Part shown: positions 47,670 through 59,454 of the stretch, piece by piece
Position numbering within the stretch: the stretch's first letter is position 1
Layout: each line of letters begins with the position of its first letter
Assembly: GCA_039881145.1 (NCBI GenBank)
Contig: JAYKKI010000038.1
Coordinates: 6,188,501-6,252,500 of the forward strand
DNA: 64,000 nt
Reading direction: 5' to 3'
DNA from: Druceiella hillmani
Lineage: Eukaryota > Arthropoda > Insecta > Lepidoptera > Hepialidae
Made by a program: the position numbers and the translations under genes
The notes under the pieces: model-generated
Told to the model about the DNA's origin: nothing
What the model saw: the letters and a program-made list of their open reading frames with translations, nothing else
The model's database searches: none

Positions 47670-48300
47670 CCGCTATAGAGTTCGGTTCCCAATATCCGAA
47701 GATCAATATGAGGTTTTTCAATTTAAAAACTACCACTTGTAGAGTTCCGTTCTCCATATCCGAAATCCAATATCAGATTTTGCAAAGTAATAAATAAAGT
47801 AACAACTAATCAGTAGCATATATATTGAATCATGATCAATTTACTACCATTCGTTAAGAAGTTACATTATTCATCTTCAGAATTTATCATAACACACTGA
47901 GCTGGTCGACCATGCGGTTATTTTGCAAAGTACAAACTACCGGTAATAAATATCTTGAATTACATTTGGTTTACTACCATTCGATAAGGAGTTCCATTGT
48001 TCATCTCCAGAACGCATCATCAGACTCTGACATGACCGACAGTGTAGTTATTTTGCCGAGTAACGACTACTAGTAGCAAATAACTTTAATCACGGTTGAT
48101 TTACTAATATTCGTTAAGGAGTTCCATTGTTTATATCTAGAACTTATCATCAGACCCTGACCTGGTAAGTGGCGTAATTATTTTGCAAAATTACAACTAC
48201 CCGTAGCAAATATCTTTAATTATTGTTGATTTACTGCCATTTGTTAAGTTCCATCATTCATTGCCGGACTTCATCATCATATTTATATGGGACTACCTCT
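47670..48300 (+). repeat. Degenerate tandem array, 130-bp period
   Basis: TTTACTACCATTCGTTAAG-like words begin TTACT at 47841, 47971, 48101 and 48231, exactly 130 bp apart. Each is followed by GAGTTCCATTGTTCAT and later by TTATTTTGCAAAGTA and ACTAC-GTAGCAAATA words. Shorter, more diverged units precede them (AGTTCGGTTCCCAATATCCG at 47679 and AGAGTTCCGTTCTCCATATC at 47738). Units are well diverged yet keep exact spacing, as in the internal repeats of some non-autonomous lepidopteran elements. Confidence 0.8.
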
Positions 48301-48359
48301 ATAGCATCCTCTTCCAAATAAAAAAGAATCATCAAAGTCGGTCCACTCTGTACAGAATT

Positions 48360-48430
48360 ATCACTGAACACACATAAAAAAAGATACCGACGAATTGAGA
48401 ATCTTCTCCTTTTTTAAGTCGGTTAATAAA
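48360..48430 (-). repeat. Inverted AACCGACTT terminus
   Basis: GACGAATTGAGAATCTTCTC followed by CTTTTTTAAGTCGGTT is the reverse of AACCGACTTAAAAAAGGAG. It closes the repeat region that the element at 47071 opens. The whole 47071-48430 stretch may therefore be one composite element. Confidence 0.5.
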
Positions 48431-48879
48431 TTCAGTCACAAGACACAAAAACATTGTAGTGGAGTTATTTACTTCAGGGAATTGATAAAAAATTAAAAGA
48501 ATTTTCTAAAATTATCTTAAAATTTACACAAGAACTTAGATATGATATATTCTATAAAAGTTCTCAATTATTTTAATAACAATATCGAACATCAACAATA
48601 ATCTAGGTTTTGCTCTAAAAATTGCGTTTAAACAAATTTCTGCCTTTTTTGTAGAGTCGGATGAAAATATAAATAAAGAAATTTTGATTTTAGGGTCAAA
48701 TCCTGAATATTGTATCGACAGTTTGTTTTTGTTTGTCATTTAATTTGCAAATACGATCCATTTATATCGGCTTGTGATTTTACAAAATATTTTATTAATT
48801 CTAGCAAGAAGAAACCTTATATTGAATCAAACAACAAATTCAACAAACAATTTTTTTCACATTGTTTAGGTACGTAATA
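48431..48879. other. Non-coding stretch
   Basis: No gene. The 67-residue minus-strand frame (48536-48739) is Ile/Lys-rich and unrecognised. Confidence 0.5.
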
Positions 48880-49215
48880 AAGCTGAGGGGTGATTCACCC
48901 GGCGTTTTGCCAAACTGCTCAATATCTACCCCAGTGTTCTCTTCCATTCCCATAAATAAATCTCCCGTGCGATATTATGGCATAATATATTATTTTATAT
49001 CGTCATACATAGGACAATTAATTCACACAATACAAAGCGGGTCCAAGCGAAAGCAAACCAAAAAAAATAATCGCAGATGGATGCGGCGGGCGGCGCGCGA
49101 TTGTTCACAGGAGGTTCTAGCGAGGGCCGCCGCCGCTAATAAGTCATGCAGCCAATAATTATTATGGTAAGGGACGTGCGCATCGAAACCCATATGGTCA
49201 TTGTTTCAATGGCGA
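48880..49215. promoter_or_regulatory. Island with imperfect GC hairpin and homeodomain-like words
   Basis: GCGGCGGGCGGC (49083-49094) faces GCCGCCGCCGC (49126-49136) across about 31 nt. GCTAATAAGTCATGCAGCC and CAATAATTATTATGG follow. Left of the hairpin is TTCACCCGGCGTTTTGCC. The 98-residue frame over this block ends in an Arg/Ala-rich tail produced by the hairpin and is not convincing as a gene. Confidence 0.35.
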
Positions 49216-51089
49216 CAGGACAAAAAGGTTTATAGATGGATTGAATCTTTGTCGCCAATTTTGTTTACTGTTGGAAATTGTGTTACATTTGAAGGTTAAT
49301 TTTTAAGCTAACAGAATAAAATACATTAATTTACCGGCATCCCAAAGTTGATGAAATCTTGCGTAAAATTTTTAATATTCTTTTATAGAAGCTTCTCCAT
49401 GGAAGTTAGTTAACGTTAGTGACGATTGAAGAGAGGCGTGATATAAATTTTATTAATTTAAAATTTTGTGATTCTGCGGTAGTCTTCATTAAAATTTGTT
49501 GGTCAATTTGACTACAAATTTATCTATTTGGTTATTATTCAAGTGTGGAAACTCCAGTTATGCGTTTATAAACTAAACGGCAGACGTATTCAAAATATCG
49601 CGATTTTAATTTGGTTACTTGAAATCAAACACGTATACGTTCATCCGTCTATTTCAGTATAATGACAATTTACCTTAGTAGGATCGATAACTATTCCAAT
49701 AACGACTTTGTATTGTTATTATTAATATCGATACCACGGTCTATCTAACATGGTTAAGTAATAATCATATAAAGCAGGTATATTAGTTTTTGTCTTTCAA
49801 TTGAACTGAAATTTCGAAAAATATCCAAAAAAGCTGAATTTTGGGACACTTAAAGATAGACTTTTCAAAATGTTGACTGCGTGAAATAATTTACGGCACT
49901 AATTAAAAGGATTTCAAAAGATTCGTTTACGACGTTGAATCTCAAAAATACAATACAGTTTTGTAAACGAATCGTTACACAATGGCTACTGTAGAAAATA
50001 AAGTAACGCGATAAATCTATGTAAATTTTTAAAGAAGGCTTAACTTCCCTAATAAAACTTTCCGACTTTAAAAAAAAATTAGAGTAATCGTTAATATATT
50101 TGATGTCTGTAAGTTAGAATTTCATGGCGTTATTTCATTAAAATCGTAATGGAAATTTTCATTTTTAACTCACTTTTATTAAATATTTGTAAATTAACTC
50201 AATACATGTTTGATTACATTTTATGGTTTTTCCCTAATTTCTATTTTATTACTTTTCTATTCTTGGAGTTTAAATAATAATTAAAGTACAGGGATAATAT
50301 ACAGGTGAGAGCAAATAAAATATTGGGTAAATGCCTGTTGAAAGGTATGAAAATAGAAATACATATTAAAACTTGAAGGAATTGAATCACTTTAGGAACG
50401 ACATATTTTTTTATAGTTATTTTTCAATCGTCCCGTACATTTGTAGTTCAAAATCATTGAGACGTTAACAAACATCAGATTATATGTGCTAACAAACCAA
50501 CGATAACAGTACAAAATTATTATATATTCGCAATAATAAAAAAAATAACTTGGTTTTTGGAAAATTTTGTGATATTAAAAAATATTTTTCAAAAACCTTC
50601 TGTTCCGATCATAATCTTAAAAAATGTAAATGCTCAGTGACTCTTTTAATTATGCTTCTTACGGTGTAATGGGAAGAATAAAAAACGGACATGGAATAAC
50701 TATTTATATCGTGTTTTCAATCTCTTCACCGAGTATTTTAATAGAGTATGTTATTCAATAGTTTTTAATTTATTTTTGTCTTTTATTTTCGACTTTTGTC
50801 CAGTAAATATTTAGATCATGGATAGACAGATGCTGGTGTGATTTTATTACAAAACTTTTTGATTTTTATACGATAGTATTCCACTTGATTGCTAAATGTT
50901 TGTTATTCGATTAGACAATTGAACAATTTTAAAACGTTCCTGATTTATAATTAGTCGTTTCTCACATGTACTTTATCAATGTAAACATGGCTATGGTGAC
51001 ATAAAATTATCGAGCAAAAAAGAAAATGTCGGTATTTACGACCCGCATAATTGAAGTATAATTCTTGATTAAACACGTTACAAGCGTAC
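49216..51089. other. AT-rich non-coding stretch
   Basis: Nearly 1.9 kb with no supported feature. Confidence 0.6.
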
Positions 51090-51460
51090 AATCTGGCGAG
51101 ACAATGAAAGCACACGCGCCTCTAAGACGGCTCACGGGTCGTCGCACTGGGAGGCGAGAGAGAGGTCGCGCGGCGCGTGGGCGGGCGGCCGTGTCGCCAG
51201 TCACCGCGGCCCTACTATAATTAACGTTCGATTTATTCAATGAACATTTTATGACGTTCGTCTCTCGTCGCCGCTTATAATTATGCTCGTACTTCCTTCG
51301 AGTCTTTCACGAGTTATTAATTTCGCGAGGTAGGCGGATTTCGAATGTGTCCTTATGTAATTATTAGGTGCCCGCTTGCATTGTTTGATGTACGCTAGCG
51401 GACTAGCCCTACAGGGCGCGGATCTGAAAATCATTTTAATACCTATCACGCGCTCATTAT
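51090..51460. promoter_or_regulatory. GC-rich island with GAGAG run
   Basis: GGGAGGCGAGAGAGAGGTCG is followed by CGCGGCGCGTGGGCGGGCGG and GTCGCCAGTCACCGCGGCCC. GAGA-factor-type sites in a CpG-rich island suggest a promoter or boundary element. Two short minus-strand frames are Arg/Ala-rich by composition. Confidence 0.4.
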
Positions 51461-51552
51461 TCGTGTAAATTAAAGGATATTAGAAGATATGTTTTAAGAA
51501 ACAGATTTTAAACGTCGTAATTTTGAATAGCTCTTTTTGCCGTCACGTTTTT

Positions 51553-51650
51553 AGGGTTCCGTAGACAAATAGGAACACTTATAGTTTCGCCATGTTTGTC
51601 TATCCCTCTGTCCATCTGTATGGCACAGCCGTTTGACTTGCAGACTATTA
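51553..51650 (+). repeat. Dispersed repeat (AGGGTTCCGTA family), best-preserved copy
   Basis: TTTAGGGTTCCGTAGACAAA, CACTTATAGTTTCGCCATG, then TTTGTCTATCCCTCTGTCC and GGCACAGCCGTTTGACTT. This order closely follows the lepidopteran repeat I recall (TAGGGTTCCGTAGCCAAA, TTATAGTTTCG, CATGTCTGTCTGTCCGTCC, CACAGCC). The right-hand limit is unclear, and the following kilobase may contain more of it. Confidence 0.65.
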
Positions 51651-53839
51651 AGGCTCTGAAGCTAAAATTTTGCATTTTGGTGCATATTTATAATACCTAC
51701 AATGCTATGAATGGCGTGAACCTTTTTTTGCAAATCTCATTGTGTATGATATCGTTGAAGAGGATCTTCAAGAATATTGGGGGTATGTCATGAACACTTT
51801 TTGGATTCAGGGATCCGTTTACGATTAAGATTTTAAATGGATATTTTTGTTAGTGACGTGTGTTCACCCCTGCCAGCTAAACCGTTATTTTTGAATGCCT
51901 GAGGAGTATTCACAACAGTAGTACATAAAACAAAATTAAGAGAAAAATTATCACGGCTAAGTACGCTATACTAGTTTGTGAGTAATAGTCAACCAACTTA
52001 TGGATTGTGGTTGGGCCTAAAAAGGTCACAGAAACTTTATACAAGTGACTTAAATCGACCCCAAAAATAACTTTTCATTTTAAAATGTATATTTATTGGT
52101 TGAATCTTAAGTTTTTGCTTTTACATCTAATCTTTTTTGTTAAACATTTTTGTTATATGCTCTTGAGTTGTTTTACTTCCCTTTCATTGTTCATTCCATT
52201 GCATATTTTCATGACACGAAAGTATGACTTCATCAAAGTCATTGGATCAATGTGCCGTGGTGAAAATAGACCTACGTTTTTAAGGATGGCATATAAATCA
52301 GAAGAATTTGCTGTGTATTTTTTGGAGTGAAATTATATGGTGGCAGGCGGTTCAGGTTGTTATCGCTACCTCGTACTTTATGTAACACTTTGTGGCACAC
52401 AGGCGGTACGTTAGTCTTCATAGTTTTCGTTTCCGGTCGAAACTAGCTCTGTGCACTACAAAAAACGATTGAAAAATAATTTAATTAATCAGCGGGTATT
52501 CTATGGTCTCGCCATTTCAAAAGTATAGTTGTTTGAACGTCATCGTTGAAAAATAAGCGATACTACGGTTTATACGCCGGGAACTACTGAACTTATTCGG
52601 ATATTTTTTCGATTTGGAATGGTTGTGGTATACAAATGGTTTCAATGATGGAACTTAGGCCGTAGTCATACTTACAATCGAATATATACAATTATGTTAA
52701 TGAATATCAATTTCCTTCATTTATGTTCTAATCAATTACTGTTTAGCGAATGTAACATATTTTATTACAGAAAGCAATTCTTATGTAATACATTTTAAAA
52801 TCTTCCCAGATACATGATATTTACAAATAGATCCTGGCATTTGTATATTTACACATAATTTTAATTACCGAGCCATTTATATAAATTGTTTGGACAGCAC
52901 TGATATTACTTTTTTTGGAGTATAACTTTAGAAAAAAATTATATTTATATTACGTAAAATTAATTTGGAATATAAATACGAAATTGTTTTTGTTTGTTAT
53001 TCGACAGCTCTTTAAGTAAGATACCGATACTTTTTAAGTTTTCCCTACTGATAAGATATTACGAATTGACATATAGATTTTCATTCTAAAAAAGTTGCAT
53101 AAGAAATAACAAAAAACATATCTTTGGGCGCGACCGGACAACGTGGCTTAGTCAGTGGACTTAGCGTAGCATAGCTTAGCTAGTGTAACTTTTTTAGCAA
53201 ATCGTCGCTTGCATATTATCTTTTTATTTATCCTCTATGATTGTTGCTAAACACTACTTACAAAACATAACATTTGGTCATAAATCAATTGTTACCGAAT
53301 AAGTTGATAATAAATAATTTGTTACAAATTATATTTGATTAAACTCGTCGATTCCTTCGATTATTTTTATTCTCTTTTTTATTCTAAGTATGCGATAGTG
53401 TTGCGATTTAATTATTAGGAAGAAGTATTTATCAACAATCGCTTTTAATTGCTGCAGTAAGTCAATTTTCAAAACTTCAGTATATTTTCTGATGAAATAA
53501 CTTTTGAAAGTCAGTAAATAGAGCTTAGCATTTTAAATCATAAGTACAATGTTTTGAGAAAATCAATGACCCGTGTCGAGATGAAATCAATGATCGATGA
53601 GCCGAGCTTTTATTCCCTCTCACACTTTTTGATTTTTTAAATGCCAATAAAATTGTGAATGGTTTTTGTAGAGAATGGTGCAAAATAAACAATTGCATAA
53701 TGTCTAAGGCTCATGAATGAAATGGATCATATAATTTCTATGGTAATTTCTATGGAAAGACGTGAAAAGCAAATGAAATTGGAGAAAACGAAAGTGATGT
53801 CTAAATAATTTAGTAAATATTTTAACTAAATTATCAAAG

Positions 53840-53842
<3 letters not shown>
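51651..53842. other. Non-coding stretch
   Basis: No gene. A GC-richer patch lies at 52330-52560 (GTGGCAGGCGGTTCAGG, TTTCCGGTCGAAACTAGC). A run of TTAGC words (TTAGCGTAGCATAGCTTAGC) lies near 53161. Confidence 0.5.
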
Positions 53843-53877
<35 letters not shown>

Positions 53878-53916
53878 AATACATACGTATATATATATAT
53901 ATATATAAATACATAC

Positions 53917-53957
<41 letters not shown>

Positions 53958-53964
53958 TATATTT
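53843..53964. repeat. Interrupted (TA)n microsatellite
   Basis: TA alternation broken twice by AAATACATACGTA, so the unit 'TA run plus interruption' is itself duplicated. This indicates growth by duplication of larger blocks as well as slippage. Confidence 0.95.
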
Positions 53965-54717
53965 ATATTATAAAATGTTCAAGAATGGTTTAGGTCATAA
54001 TTCCAAAGTTAAAATTTAATCTGCATCTACGTGAATGAGATCATTTCTCCCGAAAAAACTGCTTCGTCCCAAAACAACTGTAGAACTCCACCGGATGAGC
54101 GGCCGAGTTGTGTGCTATTTGATGAATATTGTTTATTTTCGTTGCGCGAGTTTGTTTTATCATGGGAGTGCGAACATTGGTCACACGTGGCCATCTTGCG
54201 GCCTCGGGGGTGCGCTTCAGTTTTTGCCGCATTTGCCGTACGTTTCTGTGTTTATTTGTTTTAAGAAGCAGCTTTGTGAAGAGCATCGGCGTTTAGAAAA
54301 TAATAGCTGCGATTTAGACTTTTCTTAGCTACGTGTTTATAACGTAGTTTCTTTGTTTTTCATTACCTTTATTGTACAGTTTTGTTTAGAAAAAGCGTAT
54401 AAGAAGCGATTCTATCTAAAATGCATGCCGTCCTTGCGTCGATGAGTTGAGTCGATGAGGTTAGTAACTTGGATATTAAATTTGATTCATGTTTAACCCT
54501 TGCAATATATAATGAACTAACTCGTACCGCTGTTCCACTAGGTTGCAACTTTTTGGGAGAGAAATTAAAACAGTAGTGCCATTTAGAATATTTAAGTTAA
54601 ATTGGTAGGCCTAATATTTATTTTTGTTCAGTTTCAAATAAGAATTTTCTCAAAGAAATGTGATTTTCCGGAATAAAAATAGTATATATCGTGTCACGAT
54701 TCGCTTTATGTAAATCT
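53965..54717. other. Non-coding stretch containing a GC-rich patch
   Basis: At 54050-54260 all three of the frames tested stay open for 77-97 residues across CGGCCGAGTTGTGTGC and GGCCTCGGGGGTGCGC. They overlap on both strands and show no domain. The patch is best grouped with the non-coding islands. Confidence 0.4.
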
Positions 54718-54936
54718 CGTCAATCTGACGCTACATTACGACGTGAAGGAAGGAAAAAGAAACATATTTTCTAATTTTTAATATTAGTTAGGATGAGATC
54801 ACCCGACATAAAAGCTATTGTTGTCATTTCCTGACCCTCTATATTTATACAAAAAATCCCGTCGATCTGTTGCTCTGTTACGACGTGAAAGAAGGACAAA
54901 CAAAGATACTTTTGTATTTGTAATAATAGTTAGGAT
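54718..54936 (+). repeat. Two copies of a lepidopteran-type repeat tail
   Basis: CGTCAATCTGACGCTACATT / ACGACGTGAAGGAAGG (54718) and CGTCGATCTGTTGCTCTGTT / ACGACGTGAAAGAAGG (54860) both end in TAATA-TAGTTAGGAT. I recognise the second as very close to a common lepidopteran repeat (GTTACGACGTGAAAGAAGGA ... TTTATAATATTAGTAGGAT). The 142-bp spacing suggests a partial duplication of one insertion. Confidence 0.65.
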
Positions 54937-55199
54937 CGGGATTAGGATGTCTAATGCTAATGTATTAGTACGGGATTCTTCATTCTTTTGATTTAATTGT
55001 AAAATTATCGTAAAACGGTATTACTAATCCATTAAAAACAGAGTCATCATTGAACGGCAATTGGCGTAATATATGGAATGGACGTGTAAGGGGATTCTCT
55101 TCGAATATCTAAATTAGCAATGTTTTGTAATGAAATCACCTTATGCCACTTCACAACAGGAGGCTGTACTGAAAAAACAGAACACAATGCGAGTGAGTA

Positions 55200-56160
55200 T
55201 CGTACTCCAACTCATTCAAAGCGACAATTGTTCATTCGGGACGGCGTTGCACGCCGACGCCGACGGCGGTGCGCTCTCCATCTCGCGAATAATCGATTAG
55301 AATTGCCAAACGAAGCATTCTCGCGTTAAATTCAAGTTCATCTCGCGGGAAAGGGAGCGGAGCGCGGGCGGTGATGACGGCGCCTTGTCATGGTAATACG
55401 GGGCCGCGGGCGTCGCCGCCGCCGCTGGCGCTCTCTTTATCGCACTTTAGGCGTTTCGTGTTTAAATAGGCGCAGCATCCGATCGGTAACCGACGTCGTG
55501 GTTAGTGGCCGGCCATGTGTTGGCTTTATGCAGCGTGTAACATAAACTGCAAGTTATATTTATAAGATTTTAGCAAGTCGTGGGTAAGTTTTAGGTTCTT
55601 GCGTCGTTTGTATACAATGTGGTTCTTTTTCGTGCTTGCTCTTAAGTATTTATTATATTATGTTTAGGCTTACAGGTTTTGCTAACAATAATATAGGTAA
55701 ATTTATTTCTTACGCTCGCTTGCTATATTTAAGACCCACGTGCCCAGAGATAAAATCTCTCCGAAATAACTTAAAAAGCTTCATCACGTAAATCGACGTA
55801 CCGTATGGTGTATAAATTAAAAATCGCCGCCGAGGCCCGCTGACTAACTCGATGGGCGCAAATCGAAGCTACGGAGCGCGAAATTCAGGCCCGAGGCTAG
55901 CTAGCACTTGTAAAATTTCACGAGTCGAGTCGAGCGGTGTAGCGGCCCCGGGCTCGGTGGGCCTCGTAGGCTACGTAAACACACGATTCATCTGTCAATA
56001 GGGCGCGCGGCGGTGCAGACCGGCGCGCTTTCGGGCCCACTGGCATTCATAATTTAGTGTTATAATTTATTAGGCCTCCGGGCTACGCCCGCTCAAAGCC
56101 GGCTGGTTCCCACGAGCTGGAGATATATTTCGCTTTGCTCGAGTGTATATTGAGGATATC
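55200..56160. promoter_or_regulatory. 950-bp GC-rich domain, the largest island of the window
   Basis: Highlights are CGCCGACGCCGACGGCGGTG, GGGGCCGCGGGCGTCGCCGC, CTTTATCGCACTTTAGGCG and GCAGCATCCGATCGGTAACC. Further right are AATCGCCGCCGAGGCCCGC, AGCGGCCCCGGGCTCGG and TAATTTATTAGGCCTCCGG. No frame on either strand combines a start, length and splice signals into a gene model. The mixture of CG-rich blocks with TTTATC and TAATTTATTA words fits a developmental promoter or enhancer cluster. A non-coding RNA promoter is equally possible. Confidence 0.4.
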
Positions 56161-57929
56161 GGCCGTGCGTAAGAAAAGTATTTATATTGAAAATTGCTTT
56201 AGGTGCAAGGGGCATATTATGAGTACTACATTTTTTAAAGCTTCACAGAGCTAACTTCCTTCAGTGAGAAATATACTGCTCGTTATTTACACCACAAGAA
56301 TAGATATAATTGAGCAATATGTTATTATATATTTATTTTATTTTAAATCATTGGTTAGATTTTTATTTTATTGTAATGCCAGTATATGGAATAATACTAG
56401 TTTGAGATTTGGGATTTTGGGATCCAACATAAATTAAAACGATGGAAAAGGATGGAAATTTAAGACTAATGTGTAATTTTGCATATCTTAGGCACGATTA
56501 CACTTTAGTGATGTCGTTTCAGGTTGTAATTTTTAATTTGATAATTTACTTTTCAAAAGCAATTACTTCTAAAATCAGACTTTCTTACAACATCTTATGT
56601 TCGCTTAAGACTTTTAGATACAGGGCTGTGTCTTTATATATAAATGTGAATATATGTAGGACTCGAATTCACCCGTCAGCGAGGGTAGCTCGTGTGGCGG
56701 GTCACGAGGTAATCGTTAATAATCCGAGCCGATGAAGGCCGAAATTAATACAGATCTAGTCACTTAACTGACGCGACTACGCGCCTACGGTCACACCGCG
56801 ATCCACTCCTTTTCGTGGGACGCTCGTTTATTCCGTGGTGAAAAATCGATTTTACGTTAACAATATTTAATAATTTGTTAGGGTTCCCTAGTTTCTATGT
56901 ATAATTCTTATAATTAAATTGTGTTTGTCGTTATTTTTTCTCACTACGAGTTTGTAAATAAATAAAAGTCACCCCAAGGGCTGTTGCAATTGTATATCAT
57001 AACTATTATGTTACGATCTACAAAACAGAGAGCTGCTTTTGGTATGAGGATATTCGTGGTTCTAATGAAATAGGTAGTTGTTCATTGAAATTTATCGATA
57101 CGTAATTGTCTATCTGTAGCAATGACTTTAGCATTGATATGCAGCTTTAGCTTTTATAACGAAATTTCGCGGAATACAATTCCGAAAGATTTTCTAATTA
57201 ATTACTCGAAAAATGTAAAATGAAACTGGAAGAAAAATGTAAAATGAACTGAAGTAAGACACTATTTATGTATTTTCTCAATATGTGAAATTATGAACAA
57301 AATCAATGAAAATAATGAAGAAAATCAATTAAAAAAGTGGTAAGTGTTAAAAAAAATTACGTGCATTTAACAAAAATCGTACACTTTTTTGCTTCTTAAA
57401 ATTTCCATAATATTAATATTTTTGAGTTTTAACTATGGAGATCTATGTGGATTTGTATGCTTTTTATTTTTGTAAAAGTTCACGTTTTTGTAAAAGTTTA
57501 CGTTCAAGTTCACGTGTAAATTGTGAAGCACTCGTTAATTACCCGTTAGTTTGTATATATGATATTACAAAATTAAGATATAATATTACAAATTAAATGT
57601 CATCAAAGTTTTAGGAAAATCTATTAGTAACTAATTTTCTAATTTATTAAATCACGTTTGACAATTAAACTTTTGAAAACATCAACATTTTTGTTATTTC
57701 TTATGTTTAATTTGAATGTAGTTAACCTTGCAATTTAGTGTTTAAGAAAATTATGTGCACTGTGAAATGGTATACAATTTATTTGTAGATACATTTTATA
57801 TTGTGTTCGTTTAAATTTTACCCATGAAACCAGTTTTACAATTTTGCCGATTAACAATTCATTTCAAATCGATGAAGCGCATCAATAACTTTAAAACGTA
57901 AATGCACCCTAGCCACAGTTATCAGTCCC
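56161..57929. other. Non-coding stretch with a small GC patch
   Basis: GC rises only at 56670-56830 (GTAGCTCGTGTGGCGGGTCA, GACGCGACTACGCGCC). GTTAGGGTTCCCTAG at 56878 may be another scrap of the dispersed repeat. GTTCACGTTTTTGTAAAAGTTTACG is internally repeated near 57480. No gene. Confidence 0.45.
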
Positions 57930-58290
57930 GGTAATAGTAGAAATTTCCAACCCTTTCACAGCTCAAAGGACGCCAAACTTCCGAGTGAGGGGTTTGTTTA
58001 TATCACGAGCTTCACACATACACACTCGCGGTAGGTATACGTGCTAACCGCCCTATAAATTAATACTGCCTTTCTCTATACAACATGGCAAATATATAAT
58101 GTAGATCCAGGAGGATCTATGTACAATGCGAAACGTAGGTTCGTACTGCGTATAGTTATATAAATAGATATCACTATAATATTGTCGTTAACACATCACG
58201 GTTGCGCGATTGCTCGTTCGGGGTGGTTTCGGGGGCACTGATGGGGTGATGTGAGTAATGATAATTCACTTTGAATCAACATGCCTACTT
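57930..58290. promoter_or_regulatory. GC-richer block, candidate regulatory element
   Basis: Contains the palindrome TAGATCC-AGGA-GGATCTA (58102-58119) and GATTGCTCGTTCGGGGTGG. The 15-mer TGATAATTCACTTTG (58259-58273) is shared with the island at 28790-29180, and in both places a GGGGTGA word precedes it. Confidence 0.35.
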
Positions 58291-58516
58291 GTACTTACTC
58301 GGCGTCTGTCTAGAACTCTCTTATACAAAAGGGAAATGAAATATTATTTACTCTGTGAAAAGAAGTGTGTATAACTTAGTATCCGTTAATAGTCCGTGAG
58401 CCATTACATTTTTATTCCATTGTGAGTGATTTATATATGTGTGGATATAATTGCGTCGAGCAAAATTTCGGATTCAGTCATCTGAATTCTTATTAGGAAT
58501 TAAGAGTATTTCCTCA

Positions 58517-58570
58517 TAATTAGATGTAATAATTAGATGGATGAATGTCATAATTAGATGGATGCAATTC
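58517..58570 (+). repeat. Short repeat of TAATTAGATG sites
   Basis: TAATTAGATG occurs three times in 54 bp (starting about 58517, 58529 and 58551), the last two within a near-repeat of ATAATTAGATGGATG. These are clustered homeodomain-type cores, similar in core to the TAATTAGAT of the 39-bp minisatellite units. Confidence 0.7.
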
Positions 58571-59149
58571 CATCATAATACGTCTTCGAAATTATTTATT
58601 CAGCCTATCCTGCATAAACGATGTTTAAAAGTTATATATTTAAAGCCTAATTTTTTCAGTAGTATTTTATTTCTTTTTATACGTTTGTTTAAGTTTCAGA
58701 GTACTATTTCCAAGTAGAATGTTTATGAAATTGATATGTTTTTTTGGTGTCTGTTATGTAAGGCTGGCGAGTGAGTTGGGAAAACCAAGAAAAAACTAAA
58801 CATTTTCACTATTTAGGACAAATTTGTGATTTGAATAAATTTTATAACTTTTCTAAACATAAATATTTTGAGAAATTGAATATTTTCACAAAATTATGGT
58901 GTTTCGAAAGTGAACAAAAAAGCGTTCGAGCGATTCAGAAATAGATGTTATATTTTTTGTTATGCGCATTGATAAATTAAACTGTGTGAAAATGATGAAA
59001 AATGTTACTTTTGTCTCTTAAAATATCTATGACCAAATGTGATGGAATGTTTTTGATTTATTTTTGAATATGGCTTTGATTTTACGTTGACGTTTTATTG
59101 ATTTGGTTGACTATATGAGACGAAAATATCGAAAGCGCAACTTAAAAAT

Positions 59150-59400
59150 GAATAAATTTTCCTTTTTTGAGATATATATTTTGTCTAAATCTATTAAAAA
59201 AAACGATTTAGGACTGCGCTATAAACTATAGCAATTATCCTAGACCTATACTGCAGCGATTATCTTACAATTTTTAAAAAATGCACCATGTTTTTACGCC
59301 TGCGAAGGATATAATAGGCAATATATTTACTTTGTAAAATTAACATTTGTAAATAGTTTAATATAAATCTTTAATTACTATTAAATATTAAAACAAATAT
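59150..59400 (+). repeat. Degenerate dispersed repeat
   Basis: AAACTATAGCAATTATCCTA, ATGCACCATGTTTTTACGCC and TATAATAGGCAATATATTTA match, in order, parts of the repeats at 15990-16075 (ATGCACTATGTTTTGTACGC) and 34400-34468 (AAACTATAGCGATGTTTCTA). It sits directly left of the Tc1 remnant. Confidence 0.5.
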
Positions 59401-59454
59401 TTTATAAGTAACTTAGTATACATGAAACCCTTGTTCTATCCGTACATGACAGGT

